Positions 1 to 12,434 of a stretch of 64,000 bases of DNA are shown here, piece by piece (the stretch's first letter is position 1; every line of letters begins with the position of its first letter). Origin of the DNA: Lepraria neglecta (taxonomy: Eukaryota; Ascomycota; Lecanoromycetes; Lecanorales; Stereocaulaceae); contig CM065653.1 in assembly GCA_033220425.1 (NCBI GenBank), positions 1,860,001 through 1,924,000 on the forward strand. Direction: 5' to 3'. Below the pieces are notes generated by a model. The model worked only from the letters and a program-made list of their open reading frames with translations, was not told the origin of the DNA and did no database searches. Position numbers and translations under genes: made by a program.

Positions 1-437
1 AATCTGAGGACGATGTAAGCTCCGAATGTGGTCACGATTTCCACATGGCTGTACCATTATGGAGTCCAGCCCGTAAAGACCGTCTTCCCTTTCAGGCGCT
101 ACTCGATACCTGTATGGATGATAACATCCTTCGATCCGCTGTTTACCAGCTTGGTCTAGAGCCTCACGTTCTGCCACCAGAGGAGCGATTGAATAAGGCC
201 TTGAGTGGAGAAACAGTAGAAGTTGCTGAGGTTGTTCAGCCAAAATGGCATTTTCTTGGCCTTCAAGGGCGGGTTAGATTTGTGGATGCGAAATTCCGAG
301 TGGTCGAGGAACTCCCAGCAGAGCACATCGACATGGAGCTGGGGTCTACCTTCATTGGGAAACATCGATTACTCCGGTTACTCAGTATGAATAGTTCGGC
401 GCTTGTAGCGCGTCGTTCTATTCCTAAGGTCGGTTAA
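1..437 (+). CDS. 3' end of an unrecognised protein gene (partial at window edge)
   Basis: An open frame runs in from the left edge and stops at 437, coding about 145 residues. The first in-frame Met is at 45, but the frame is open upstream of it, so the true start is probably outside the window. The C-terminal part is hydrophilic with mixed charge and no transmembrane segment or signal. I recognise no domain. It could be the last exon of a larger gene or a short hypothetical ORF. The Met at 45 lies in the middle of an open stretch with no obvious promoter, which favours the partial-gene reading. Confidence 0.35.
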   Translation, partial: SEDDVSSECGHDFHMAVPLWSPARKDRLPFQALLDTCMDDNILRSAVYQLGLEPHVLPPEERLNKALSGETVEVAEVVQPKWHFLGLQGRVRFVDAKFRVVEELPAEHIDMELGSTFIGKHRLLRLLSMNSSALVARRSIPKVG

Positions 438-1423
438 ACCGCATGCACAAAAGCATCCTGCAAAAACATGAGCTTTTTCTCGAGGAGGTACCTGCGCATG
501 TGCTACAGCCATTCTAGAAACCTGTTCAACATTAATAACCTCAGAACAAAACGAACAGCTATCGATGTTTTGGGGTTGTGTCATACTGGGCTGCCGCAAA
601 TTCAGAATGAGCCTAGATCGTTAGTCCGCTGGGCAGACAAGGAACAAAGGAGGAAAAGAAACGTCGTCTTAAGTACATTGGCATGCCGCGCATACTCCTT
701 GCTACAACGAAGACTTTCGAAGTGGGTTTCTCGGGAGAGGAAGGCTAGCAACAAGGCACTTTAGGACCGTTACCATTGTGCAGTTGAAACGTATGGACCT
801 CCACGCCAAGCTTGCTTTGACATGTCCCTGATCCTCGGCCTAGCTGTCAAGCAGATGATGCCTTGAGAGTGATTAGAGAAGGCCGGAGCAGAATTGAGGA
901 GAGAGCAAATGGCTTGCTCATTGATCCTACAATTCTTGACAATCATGACTCAATCGAGTATCACAAGTGTTTGTCTCTCCGGTCATTGTAACATGCATCT
1001 GCTCAGACTGACTCGAAAGCTTTGCAATCCCAGAGCGAGTTATCCTCATTAGCATTGCTCATAAGCTTTACGAACCTCGATACGTCATGCTCCAAGCTCA
1101 GCTTTTTCCGCATATCTCGCCAATATTCACTGAGAAGCCGTTCCCTCAGGCCAATTCACTGCATACACAGTGATACAGGTCCACAATCACTCAGATATCA
1201 GGGCTAAAATCAGGCTATCCGCTTGTATTAAAGCTTTGAAGAAAAAGAAGAGGACTGGACAAAACACAGGGAGACGTTTCCAGAAAACCTGATCGGTCAT
1301 GTGTAAAATTTGCAAAATGAGATAAATCAAGGGCAGAGATTCTTGAATATTGCAATAACTGAAATATTGCTTGGCTCACAGCTTTCAAATGGGTATTGTG
1401 CAACAGATGTAACATCTCCAAAG
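438..1423. other. Intergenic stretch, no gene supported
   Basis: Short open frames occur on both strands (for example 468-764 on the plus strand), but their composition is not protein-like and no domain is recognisable. It separates the partial gene at the left edge from the 3' end of the dynein intermediate chain gene. Confidence 0.5.
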
Positions 1424-3644
1424 TCACCTCCCTGCTTCCACTCTACTCACCAACCTCTTCATCCTCGTCCACTCCTCGTTCCTAACACTCTCACCAGCAA
1501 GCTCGCTTCCAACCTCAAATACGGTGACTACACCCGCAGCACCTCCAACACCTAGTCTCTTTCCCTCTTTCTCTTCCCAAGTGACTCTCTCTAGACTCTT
1601 TGCCACGTAGCCACCTTGGATGCTGCGGCTAATCTCAGGCGTTGCCCTCGTAACGGGGACTTCGGTGTCGACAGTCAGATCCCAGACTTCTACGTTTCCT
1701 GCGCCGTCTACTGATGAGAAGACACCTGGTTTGTGGGGTGACCAGCGAGCGTCGTAGACGATATCCTCCCGCGAGAACTCCATGAGTGGCTCGATAGTCT
1801 GTTCATTGTTGGTATTAGGGTTGAGGATCGACGAAGTAGTCGATGTGGCCACGGCAGTAGAAGTTGAAGCGCGGGTCTTCCAAAGTTTGACAGTCCAGTC
1901 GAGAGCACTTGACAAGACTAAATCTCCTAGATCCACAGGTCCACGTGCTGGGTGGAAGTCAAGGCTCATGACTGGGGCTGTATGGCCTCTATACCGTAAT
2001 CTAGTATCAACGCCAGCTTTGGCGCCTGCACGGTCATATCGGTGGCAGGGGTAGATAGTGCCTTCCTCTGTACCGACAAGGAAGGACGTCGGGTCTGATA
2101 TTGGGAATGACATGCAGGTGGGACTGAGGTCTTCGGTCTTGCTCGGAGGTGGGGCGGTGAGTTCAAGGTACTCTTGGGGTAGGCTGAGCATGTCGACTGT
2201 CCAGCCACATACGACGCCATCGGTGGAGCAGGAGATGATATTGTTGGCGTTTTGTGTGCCGACTAGAGATATCGAGTAGACTGGATGGGTATGGCCTCCT
2301 GTTGAGGCTCCTGTGAGGGGCGTCTTCTGTACTGGGAGAGGTGTTCGGGAGCGAGTATCCCAGAGGAGGACTTGCCCACTGTAAGACCCGCCAATGACCA
2401 GAGATGGATGGAAGGGGGAGAATTTGGCGGTCAGGATGTCGGAGGTGCTGTGGAAGGTGTACTCGGGGCGGGAATGGAGGTGCATGTTCCATACTTGGAG
2501 AAGGCCTGAGGGATCTTGAGGTGCTGATGGGTTCTTGGTGTATGATGCCAGGAGTAGCTCTGGGAACTAGGCGCTGTCAGAGTAGATCTTTCAATCTGCA
2601 CGGCAACCCTCACCTTTGGCGAAAAGCACATGTCGCTGATCATGCGCTTCTTGCTCCACCGTTCGTCGTAGAATTGTGCGACCTGTTTTATCCGCCTTCC
2701 TTTCTTCCCTAGCGAGCTTCTATAACCCTCGTCTTCATCCTCGTCAATCCCATCTGCTCCATCTAAGGCATAGTCGGCCAGCACATCGTAGTCTTGATCA
2801 AGAGCCTTTTCTATGACTTTGCTTGATCTTTCTACAAAGTCGAGGAACTCTTCTGAAGCAGTAACCGCGTTGACCTCTTCGTCTGTCAGACCTCGAGCTG
2901 GGAACTTGGATGGCCCTGTGGGGATTGGACCGTCCAAACTCAAGTCTTTGACAGCTTTCAATTCTTCTTCAATCTCCCGCCTAAGATTCTGTCTCAGCTC
3001 TTCCTCCCTTTCCCGCTCCCTTCGACTCAACCGCTTTGAAGCTCTTGGCGAGCGTGCAGTGGGTGACTGGTCCCTCTCAGAGTCCGAGAAGCCTTCTGAA
3101 GATCTCCTCCGCCGCTGTGGTGACCATGGGTCCGAGGTTTGGACGCCTTTGCTGTAGGTCGTCACCTCAACTCTAGGCTTGGTAGGAAGACTAGGTGGTA
3201 TATCGTAATTCGTCTCTACAGGTGCGGTAGACAGGGTTTGCGTTCCAGCCGAAGCTGTTTGTACTGGAGGTTGGCTGCCACTTGAAGCACGCTCATATGT
3301 CTCAGTACCAACTTGTCCAGCTCCAAATGTAGAGCTTGGCCTGCTTTTCCGACCAGCTGGTGAAGACGTGCCAGAAGCTACTCTCTCTCCTACTAATGTC
3401 TCAATAAAACTATCAAGCTCTTTTCGATCGGTGGTTCTTGATGGGGTCGAAGCTCTGCCCTGTAAATTGTAAGCCTGAGCTTTTAGAAGTGGTGAATACA
3501 CGGACAATATACCTCTGATGGGTCCCCTAGAATCGACTCTCGTTTGGACCCAGACTCTTTGTGCCTTTGCTCTCGTTCTTCTCTTTGCCGCCTGAGCTCT
3601 GCGAGCTTAGCCTTCTTGGCTAAGATCTCATCTTTACGCTGCAT
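1424..3644 (-). CDS. nudI: Cytoplasmic dynein intermediate chain (WD40)
   Basis: Three exons, complement of 1424-2566, 2614-3459 and 3513-3644, give 706 residues. The start at 3644 opens with a charged helix (MQRKDEILAKKAKLAELR), the conserved coiled coil at the N-terminus of dynein intermediate chains that binds p150-Glued/NudE in this family. A disordered Ser-rich stretch follows, with two LC8-type motifs, GTQT near residue 117 and KGVQT near residue 150. Next comes a charged coiled coil, and the C-terminal half is WD40 repeats (LLWDTRSR, VKLWKT, VEVWDL). Introns are 47 bp (2567-2613) and 53 bp (3460-3512), both phase 0. The protein links dynein heavy chain to dynactin and light chains for nuclear migration and retrograde transport. 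Length and layout match filamentous-fungal homologues. Transcribed divergently from the ATP synthase subunit e gene. Confidence 0.93.
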
Positions 3645-4088
3645 CTTGATCCCTTCGCTCTTAAAGTTGCTTTCATTTCTCTGCTGCTTTCTAGCCGGTC
3701 ATGGGGCGTGGATGTTGAGGTAGATTGTATGAGCAATGTTGCGGACTCTGGGATTATGGCCGGAGAGCAGAATTCTGCATTATGTAAAATTCAAACAGCA
3801 GGCTTAATTTCTCGGTGAAGAGCATCATGTAGGGGCGAGAGCTTTGTTGTTGTACTCCTTAAACAATGTCAAGAGACGCGAGTGAATTTCACAACTTTGT
3901 GTATGCACAAAGTCTTGGCAAAAGCCGCATCAAAGTAGAACTCGGTAGAGCTCATATCTTTAAACCTCTGGCATCAACCACCCTTTCAGCACTGCATAGT
4001 GGGCCGTCCTCATTATCTACGCTCTTCGCTTGCGATTGGCTTTCTACCTCTCCTCTAAACCCTCCAGTTCCTCGTCCCCCCACCGGCA
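3645..4088. promoter_or_regulatory. Divergent promoter, dynein IC / ATP synthase subunit e
   Basis: These 444 bp separate two divergent start codons. The half next to the ATP synthase gene is rich in CT (CCTCTCCT, CTCGTCCCCC), as is common upstream of fungal start codons. No specific binding site is recognised. Confidence 0.5.
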
Positions 4089-4689
4089 ATGGCCTCCTCC
4101 GGAGCCAACGTGAGCTACCTTGCTCCTCCCTATCTTCATCTACTGATACTTTCCCCAGGTCCTTCGCTATAGTGCCCTCGGCGCCGGCATATTCTATGGG
4201 TTGTACCACCAATCGGCGCTGAAAGCGAAATCAAAGATAAATCAGATCGATGCGGACTACCAACATCAATCGAGTCTGATACAGAAGGCCAAGGCGGAGT
4301 GGACGAAGAAGACGATGCCGAAGGAGAGTAAGACTGAGGGTGGTGGTGGTGAGTGCTTTTCTTTCTTCTTGAGTTGAGCGTTTTGGGAATCGGATGGGAT
4401 AGGTGGAGAAGGGGGAAGATGGCTATGTGGAGGGTATAGGGAGAGGGATAGAGATGAGGAGTTCGCTAGCTTGTGGATAACTTTGGATGAAAATTGCAAT
4501 CGGGGCCCTGGGATTGGGCTGGGTAATGGGTAATTTTCTTGAAGGGGTGGAAGACTGGCAGTGCGCACATTGTTTTTCGGATGGTTGGGCTCACAGATTT
4601 TCTTCTCCACAGTGATTACAGATCCAATGGATTCGAAATTCGACCTAGAGGCATACTTAACGATGAAGATGGCGGACGAGGCGAAATGA
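4089..4689 (+). CDS. ATP21: Mitochondrial F1Fo-ATP synthase subunit e
   Basis: Three exons, 4089-4109, 4159-4348 and 4613-4689, encode 95 residues. The single N-terminal membrane segment carries a GxxxG motif (GIFYG), which in this family drives dimerisation of ATP synthase and shapes cristae. A charged coiled-coil-prone segment rich in Lys, Gln and Ala follows, and the C-terminus ends in DEAK. Introns are 49 bp (phase 0, 4110-4158) and 264 bp (phase 1, 4349-4612); the second is the longest spliced here and is purine-rich near its 5' end. The first exon codes only seven residues, so automatic gene callers may miss it. Also known as TIM11. Length agrees with fungal homologues of roughly 90-100 residues. 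Confidence 0.88.
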
Positions 4690-5178
4690 GTCGGCAATGG
4701 CATTTAAAATTGGACGCCTGGGGAAGTTGAAATACAATGTACACAGAAGGGAGGCAGGTCACTGTACCAACAATGATAGAGGTCTTCCACGCCGCGCAGA
4801 TTGAGCTTCGTAGTTGCTATACTTTGAGCTACAGCCGTTGAGGTCAACAGGGCCCAGCCCCACAGCTTAAGGCTGTGTAAAAATTTACTCTCTCCAATCA
4901 CCTATTTTGCATGCCATTAGTTCGGATAGAACTCTGGATAGCAAACATTAGATTGTACTATTTTATACAAATCGGCAAACAACTTTATCTACCCTCTAAA
5001 TATCGCTGAAGGGCATCAAGTCTACGAGTGCATGTTCCTCCAAGATAAGCCTTTGGTATTCTCGCCTTCCATCTTGACTTGGGCAGCCACTCTAGTCCCT
5101 TCCCTGGTTTTTCTCATCCCATGATCGCCTTTGTCTGGCTTTGGTATCGGCAGCTGCAACAAGTGGAAATCATTCCAC
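4690..5178. other. Convergent intergenic stretch
   Basis: It lies between the 3' ends of ATP21 and PMT4. It is AT-rich in the centre (around 4920-5010), as expected for two facing polyadenylation regions. No gene is seen. Confidence 0.5.
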
Positions 5179-7680
5179 TTATTTCGCAAAATGCAAATCA
5201 TACCCTAGCCACTTCCTCGCATTGACCTGATCAGGATCCAACCCGGGCTTTCCGTACGTCAATGGCAAAAAGAAATACCACCCGCCAATGACAACAGCCA
5301 TAACAGCGCCACAAGCTCCCCAAAGTGCCAACATACCCTGGCGCCCTACTCTGTCTCTGGCTGGCACCACAATTCTTTTACCACCCCTATCCTTATTCTT
5401 GCTAGGGGTTTTCGATTGGGTTTGTTGGAGGACATTCTCATCAAGGCCAACAGGATCGAGATTAAAAATAAATTCCAGTAGAGCGCCTGTGACGAGGGCG
5501 GAGGCGAGATGGGCGGGGAGGTAGTGGTGGAGGAAGAGTTGGCGGCCCATTAGGTAGAAGGGGAGGTAGTGGGCGGCCCAGCAGAGGAAGAAGAAGCCTG
5601 TGCTGTTGTAGAGGCGGGAGCGAGTGCCTGTAGGTCAGAGTGTCAGTAAATGATTTCTCAGTAGTCGGGCTTGAAGATGTAGATTGGCTCACGCTCATCT
5701 AAGCTGTCGATGCCACGTCTTTGAGAAAGCTGGTCTGCACCAATGATACCGGCAAAGACAGCCAGGAGACTGCTAGCCAGCCACCAACCAACTGGGTTTC
5801 CCAGGAAGTAGATCTGTTGCCTGGTATCATTCTGCGTCCAGAAGCTGACACCACGGAGCAAGAAAGGCCATTGAATCGGCTGACTGGAGTAAGGATGGCT
5901 GCTCGTCAGGGCGTTGTTATGGTAGAAAATTGCCCTTTGAAGCTCGAAGTATTTCTTCAAGAAAGGTACGTGCTTTACTTTCTTCTCTTCTTTGATCATA
6001 CGAGGACTGTCTTTTGGTATCGACGGGATTTCCTCTACAAACCAGATATTGCTCGACTGTTGGATGTTCTTGTTTCCGTTGATTTCAGCTTGTTTGTAGG
6101 CCCAATCGGGAAGCGGTGTTGTATGCGTCCACATAGCGACTCTGGTTGGCGCATGAATCAGCTTGAAGTGTCCAGCCACACTCTTGAGCTGTTGGCCGGC
6201 CTTTGCGTTCTCAATCTTGATCTCAAACAATGTATCGTTGTAACGATCCCCATTCGCCTGGTCGAGAGGTACGGTAGTGAATTCCTGGTTCGTTGGGTAA
6301 TATGGCGAAGCCACGTCGTGAGACAAAAGGTAGCTATCAGTCACCAAATGTCGGAGCTTGACAAAATCTCCAGTCTTCACCTGACGACCGGGCTTCTGGT
6401 CTTCTAGATCGACGCCGTTAGGAATAATTTGCCAGTAATTGTTCGTGTCGTTGTAAGGGTAGCCGGTAACTTGCTGGCCCTGGCTGGAAACTCGTCCGTC
6501 GTCGTAGCGAAGCGGGTATTTGTCTGCGTGGCTGTGGAGATAGGTCTTGGTTTCTTTATGCTTGATGGAGATAGAGTCGTAGTACTCGACTCCAGTTGAC
6601 TGCGCACTCATCACATTGTCGCTCAATGTTTCCTGGAAAGCAGGAGTCATGAAGTCGTCTCCGGGTCCAGACTTGGTGAGAATGGCAAAGTGAACTTGGA
6701 ACCAGAAAAGGTAGATCAGGAAGGGTACCACGAGGAGACCAACAGCACGCGCTGCAAAATGTTTTCCAAATTCTGGCAAACTCAAGGCTCCTCCCCTCCT
6801 CTTGACGTCCAGGAGGTCCCAAAGGTCAATTGCAACCGCAGAGCCGATCGTGAAGAAGCTGAATACACCAACGTATTTGGTTGAAATGACACAGCTCAAA
6901 GCAACGCCGGTGAGCAATAGCCATTTCCACCACTTCTGGGAGAAGGGTTCGTGCCTCATTTTGTAGAACCTCACATAGCACAGGATACTCATGGACATGG
7001 CGTACACCAGAGTAGCATCAAGCAAGATAAGCCGAGTCTGACCAATGTGGGCATTGTCGAAGAGGACGAGCCCTGCAGCAACAACCGCAGCGGGCAAGGT
7101 GTAGCCTGATTCCCACATGATCAAAAACACCGTAGGTACCGTCAGAGCTCCAAGGAGGGCGGGCATGGCACGAAACGCGACGTATGGGACCTTGTTTGTA
7201 ATGTAGGAGTCTCCAATGTTGTCGAAGTGGAAGTGTCCATCGTAGCCAACGAACCAGCCCATCAGGGCAAAGAGGAGTTTGCCGAAGGGAGGGTGAACAT
7301 CAAAGAAGTACGTTCTTTGTAGGTAGTATGAAGCAAACTGTAATTCAAATCCAGTCAGCCCATTCCTTTCGACGCCCGTAGCACATAGCGGCCGTGGTAG
7401 TTTGGGGGTCTCATAGGAGTGCTGCCGCTTCTCGTACCTTGCCAAAATGGACCTCGTCAAAGACAACCTCATTCGGATGCCCAATTCCCCAGAATCTAGT
7501 TATAAAAGCCAACATCGTTATGATCACCAGAGCAGCCTTATAGTCCCATTCTGACTTGACTGCCTCTAGCAGCTCGATATCTTTCAGTATGCCATTGGGT
7601 TCGCCATCTCGAGTTGGCGGTGGTGTGACAGCCTTCTTGTCCTTCTGCCCCTGGCGTTGACGTACCTGGGGCGAAGACAT
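5179..7680 (-). CDS. PMT4: Dolichyl-phosphate-mannose protein mannosyltransferase Pmt4
   Basis: Three exons, complement of 5179-5627, 5693-7337 and 7438-7680, give 778 residues. This ER multi-pass membrane enzyme transfers mannose from dolichyl-phosphate-mannose to Ser/Thr of secretory proteins. The luminal loop after the first helix carries the essential acidic pair in FDEVHFGK, followed by the family motif FFDVHPPFGK. Three MIR repeats occupy the central luminal loop (HSHADKYPLRY, SSQGQQVTGYPYND and similar), and hydrophobic helices sit on both sides. The MIR region (QQVTGY followed by NxxNN) and the C-terminal LFLHHYLPAHL match Pmt4 better than Pmt1 or Pmt2. Introns of 65 bp (phase 1) and 100 bp (phase 0, directly after FGK) are both confirmed by frame. 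Yeast Pmt4 is 762 residues. Confidence 0.95.
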
Positions 7681-8233
7681 TGTGGGTTCCTTGGAGGTAA
7701 GGACCGACTCTGGGGGGTTCGTTGGTTAGAGAAGGAGCTTCAAGGGGCACACGAGGCAGCCTGCGGCTATCGCTCACGGGCTACTTACAAGCAGAGATAA
7801 TCATTCAATCTAGTACAGAGTATGATCGGATACGAAGAGTAGAAATTGTAGCAATCTTTGAAACAATTCAGCTTGGTTCAAGAGCTGGAGATAATTCGTG
7901 TCCAAATTCTTGTGCTAAGGTAACATTTTGCTAGTTCCATTAGCTCCGTCAATTTCGCCGCATTTGCGACGCTTAGCATTGTCTCAGCCTCTTTTACAAC
8001 GTTGCTTGCACAGTGGGGACGAAACTTATGACTTAAGAGGAGATTTGAGGCGAAAGATGTCTAGATTGAAGCTTCTTATGAGGAGTTCTTTGAGTAATAT
8101 CTACGGAGCACCTTAAACTCCCACGCATTGATGGCTTTACATCTTCCGAAATATTGTTCAAGAATATGACAGTGAACACCAAATTCTTGTCTCTCATGAC
8201 ATGGGTATCATAGCGGGCGACTTTCAAAATACC
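7681..8233. other. Intergenic stretch upstream of PMT4
   Basis: It holds the PMT4 promoter and the 3' flank of the next minus-strand gene. Short open frames here look non-coding and no motif is recognised. Confidence 0.5.
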
Positions 8234-9406
8234 TCAGTCATCCTCGGTCATCATGCTCAGCGTCTCCAGCTCCGTGCGAACCATCCGATCAAAGTCTAAT
8301 CTCTCGACACCGGTACTCCTGCATAGACGGAACAAGCTCTTGATACTCGTGCTAATGTGTTGCTTGACTGCGACTTCGGCCATCGATTGAGACTCTGCAG
8401 TCTCCTCAAGTCGAGAGATCGTGGTTGATCTGGTTCTTGGAGAGGATGCAGCTGGATATTTGAGATCGAGGTCCGCTGAATCACGGCCTAATTCACTAGG
8501 CAAGCAGAATATGCTGCCTTGAAATGGAGCCAATTCAGGCGGTGTTGATTGGTGCGCTGACGAAGTTATCACATCCCCGTTAAGCGATGATTCCCCAAAT
8601 GACTCTCGATTCTCAGAAGGGTCGTCATTGTCCATTTCAGGCTGCACTTGAGCGTATTGTGCATAGTAGTCGGCTTCAGAAGTCATTCTTGCATGGATGT
8701 TCATAGTTGTGGATGGGCCAGGAGACTTTGCTGCAGGTGTTCTTCCCCCTGGAGTTTGATCGTACTGAGCCCAATAATCATCATCATCGTGCTCTCCTTC
8801 CTCTTCCCCAGTAATGGTCGGTACTCCGCTGCCACCTCCTTGTGCTACAGAGTTATCCTCGCCTTCCCGTAAGGCATCGTCCATCATCTTATCTTTAGCC
8901 TTCTTCTCTGCCTGGGCCATTGATGCCCACCAACCGACGGAACAGTTGTCCCCTTCACTCTCTAATGGTCTGACTTCCGACACTCGCCATCCATTCCCAC
9001 CGCCTTCTTGATCCCCTTCGCACCAAAGGTATATGACGACGAGTCCCATGTCTGTGACAGCAATTCTTGCTTGGAGTGTTTCTTCGTCCAGTTGTCTGTA
9101 GAGAATTTCTTCCACATCACCGAAGTCGATCTCGCCCGACACTGGGTGTAGTTCGAAGGCATTGCTTTCCGAGACTAGATCGACCAGCCTCTGTGCAGGC
9201 TCCGACTCCCAGCAAAGTAGAGGTAGCCATGAGTCGGCTGATGAAATTGCGGTAGCCGCAAGGTGTTGAACGCGTTGACGCAATATGGGGGACAGGAGAG
9301 GTAACAGCGCTGGCGGTGGTCGAGGTGAGACGAAGGCTGTTGGTAGGCAGGCCAGTAGTGGTGGGAGGAGACTTCGATAGTCGGGAGGGGGGATATACTG
9401 AACCAT
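8234..9406 (-). CDS. Uncharacterised acidic protein, 390 aa
   Basis: A single uninterrupted exon. The first 110 residues are rich in Pro and Leu (PPPDYRSLLPPLLACLP, then a helical segment) and look folded. The middle (about residues 150-280) is acidic and disordered, with runs of Asp and Glu and two similar short motifs, DDDYWAQYD and ADYYAQYAQ. The C-terminal 70 residues are helical and acidic. There is no signal peptide, membrane helix or catalytic motif. The look is that of a conserved but unnamed ascomycete protein, although I cannot assign a family. The start at 9406 is the first Met of the frame. It is transcribed away from the MFS gene. Confidence 0.75.
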   Translation of the reverse strand: MVQYIPPPDYRSLLPPLLACLPTAFVSPRPPPALLPLLSPILRQRVQHLAATAISSADSWLPLLCWESEPAQRLVDLVSESNAFELHPVSGEIDFGDVEEILYRQLDEETLQARIAVTDMGLVVIYLWCEGDQEGGGNGWRVSEVRPLESEGDNCSVGWWASMAQAEKKAKDKMMDDALREGEDNSVAQGGGSGVPTITGEEEGEHDDDDYWAQYDQTPGGRTPAAKSPGPSTTMNIHARMTSEADYYAQYAQVQPEMDNDDPSENRESFGESSLNGDVITSSAHQSTPPELAPFQGSIFCLPSELGRDSADLDLKYPAASSPRTRSTTISRLEETAESQSMAEVAVKQHISTSIKSLFRLCRSTGVERLDFDRMVRTELETLSMMTEDD

Positions 9407-9991
9407 CGTGAAGGTAGATCTTTGAGGTGCTATGAATGTATCGACCTCACGAGAGGTGGGAGGCTGTAGCTCTTTATCAGGAGATGCTACGTCTGATAAG
9501 CTATAGGATTATGGCCTGCTTGTCGTGTGGGTTATGAGAATGTTCCGTTGTGAAAGTCGCCGTTAGTTTTAGGAAAGGATGGCTGAGTGGAACCTAGACT
9601 CCCTTCACCCGAAGCAATTTCGTGCCTCAGTACCCTGGTAGTGGGGCGGAGCTGCACAATATGCAAAGATAACATGGCGGAGCTGTGAGCGTATACTTGG
9701 GAGCCTATTTCTGGCGCCCCACTTGATACATTTGCCAACAGGACGAGAGCTGTTCAACGGCCTTCATCATCCTGCAGATCATCCGAGGCAAGTCGCTTCT
9801 CGGGACCAGCCGCAAGCTAAGATAGAATCTTGCCCGCATTAGAGCCAAAATGTTTTATTTTTGTAAAGTTTTGGATGCATTATGAGTTCATAATACATCC
9901 AATTGCTGAGGTCATGTTGGGCCCCACTCCTGTCCCTGTAGATTCTATGATCTTCATCAACGTTGACCCGCGGTGAAACTCAGCCATCACA
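9407..9991. promoter_or_regulatory. Divergent promoter, acidic protein / MFS permease
   Basis: 585 bp between two divergent starts. No coding frame of interest and no recognised binding site. Confidence 0.45.
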
Positions 9992-11539
9992 ATGTCGAGT
10001 GACTCCAAATCATTGGTCCCTGCAAGGGCGAAAGGCGCAGCAGTATCCGAGCATGCTTCTGAAGACGAGGGTCTTAAGATTAGACTGGAGAAGAAAATAC
10101 GTTTGAAAGTCGATCTTAGGCTTTGCACCATTGCCGGCCTATTATGCAGCCTCAACTTGCTAGACAGTGGGATTATTTCTAGTGCATCCGTCACTAGCAT
10201 GTTGAAGGATCTTGGATTAGATCAAGGCAATCGGTATTCGGTCTCCATCCTGATCTTCACCGCTGCTAGTGTCTGCTTCCAGCTCCCGGCTACTCTTGCT
10301 GTCCGCATCCTGGGCCCAAGGATCTTCTTTGCGATCATCACCTTTGGCTTCGGTTTAATCACTCTGTGCACTGCCTTCATCCATTCATGGAAGCAGATGA
10401 TCGTCATGCGTGTGCTCCTCGGTATTTTTATGAGTGGCATATATCCAGGATTAGCTCTGCTCATATCCAGCTGGTACCGACGAGAGGAGCTCCAGCTCAG
10501 GTTCGCTTTCCTGCAGTGTGGAGAAGTGATCGTCTTTGCCAGTGGAGGCATTGTCAACTTTGGTCTCAACAACCTTGATGGCCGAGGCGGCTTGAAAGGC
10601 TGGCAATGGATGTATATTGTCCAAGGGTTGATGGCTTGTATCATTGGCATAGCCACGTATTGGTGGATCGTAGATTTTCCGGAGAATGCCCAGTGGAGCC
10701 ATCATTTCTTAGACGAGGGGGAGACAAAGATGGCGGTAGCGAGGATCCAGCAAGATCGTGGAGACGTTGTTCCGACACCATTCTCTTGGCCTGAAGTCCT
10801 GAAGCACTTTTTGGATCTCAAGGTCTATGGATTTGCAGCCACATTCTTCCTTCTCAACTTGGTGTCCACAGCTCTTTCATATTTTTTGCCTATAATCCTC
10901 AAGAATGGTATGGGCTTCTCAACAAATAAAGCCATTCTGCTATCGGCCCCACCATACTATTACGCAGTCATTCCAGTGTTGATATCTTCACGTATCGGTG
11001 ACAAGTACCGACTTCGTGGAGCTGTAATATCCTTCAACTCGCTCTGCCTCATCGCAGGCTTTGGCATGCTTGGGTTCTCAGATCAAGTGACAGTCCGGTA
11101 TATCGGTACTTACCTCGCCACTGGAGCGTACATCTCGAATTGGGCTGCTCTCAATAGCTATCAAGCCAACAACATTACAGGGCAGTGGAAGCGAGCGGTG
11201 ACAGCAGCTGCAGTGACAGCGTGCAATGGTCTTGGAGGAGTTGCGGGGAGCTTCATTGTTAGGCAGAACGAGGCACCTCGGTACTTTACCGCGATATGGG
11301 TGTCCATGGGGTATACATTGCCCGATTTCCTAAGTGGCATGGAAGGCTGATTCAACAACAGGTCCCACGTACTCATTATGGGGATTATCCTGGCATTTTC
11401 GGCATATTTCTTTGTCGCCAATCGCAGGCAAAGCAAGGGCAAGAAAATTATCGAAAGAACAGTAAGTGTAGAAGACTCTATGAACACGAGGTGACTAGGC
11501 TGACAAAGTTACCAGGAGGGTTTCCGGTACACATACTAG
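9992..11539 (+). CDS. MFS transporter, Dal5/anion:cation symporter type
   Basis: Three exons, 9992-11310, 11362-11461 and 11516-11539, encode 480 residues with about 12 transmembrane helices. The pattern is that of allantoate/vitamin permease-like (ACS family) carriers: an N-terminal charged tail, the first helix containing LLCSLNLLDSG, the region MRVLLGIFMSGIYPGLALLISSWYRR (helices 4-5), and a long central loop with a WPEVLKHFLDLKVY segment. The final helix is recovered only by splicing: the phase-2 51-bp intron at 11311-11361 joins to SHVLIMGIILAFSAYFFVANR. A second intron (11462-11515, with a GCTGAC branch site) leads to a last exon of seven codons. Probable role is uptake of a small organic anion; substrate unknown. 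Confidence 0.85.
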
Positions 11540-12434
11540 AAGTCAATGGATAGTATATTAGGGTGGCCTTCAAGCCGAGATGACGTCGCAGCTTCGAAAC
11601 AGAAGAACGCATGAAACGGCGGTTGCCTCGACCCAGCTGTATGGAAGCCCACGAACAGGCGGTCGATAGATGTGCAAGCAGTTGCATTAACGCTGGACAC
11701 AACACAAGTATTTTGACGAACAGTAAAGGGTCTCCTCCTGGGAGTGAGTCTACTCTCCCTAAAACCAAAATAATTTAACATCATTCGCTCCAACCGAATA
11801 TCGGTGCCGACGTAGTGCTAGTCAAATGACAATATTGCAAGCTAGGTAAAGATGTATGCTATCGTAATTGATCGTGGAAGTCCTAGAAACCCAACTGTCA
11901 GGATGTCTGTGGGTCAGCCTTAGTTCAACCGCTCTTGGATCTGGAAAGAAGGGTATTTATCTGCAGCGCCTGGAAAGTGCACCATGCACCTGGACATGTA
12001 GAGCCGCCAAGGGCAAATGTAGATGTATGGTGGTGTTTCCCTCCGCTGAAACTAGGAGGGCTGGATAGTCCCCTGCTAGAATTACCGTGTCGAAGGTAAA
12101 ACAGTCTCTGATGGACCTCAGGTACGATGAGGTTGAAACAGTTGAAGAGACAAGCTCGACAAGCAAATAAAACCCAGGAAATCAATATTGATATGGATAC
12201 GCCCGGCAAGGTATTAGCGCCGGCCAATCAGTACCTAGTAAATGTGCCTGCTCATTAATGTTTAGATGACGGCACTCTATAGCCACGCCTCTGTAGATTC
12301 TACATAATCCTGTGAGGATGATTCACAGATGTTCACAGAGCGCTAGCAGGCAGCGAGTAGCCGACTAATAATAGGACACGAACCTCCAGCCACAGAGCTT
12401 CCGGGCTTAAAAGGAGCTCCCACGCCTCTTCACC
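11540..12434. other. Intergenic stretch upstream of SLA1
   Basis: 895 bp with only short, unconvincing open frames. The last 100 bp before SLA1 is probably its promoter and 5' leader. No repeat or RNA gene seen. Confidence 0.5.

Noticed and set aside
5721-6407. 228-codon plus-strand frame inside PMT4
   Set aside because: It is antisense to highly conserved PMT4 coding sequence and has no recognisable domain.
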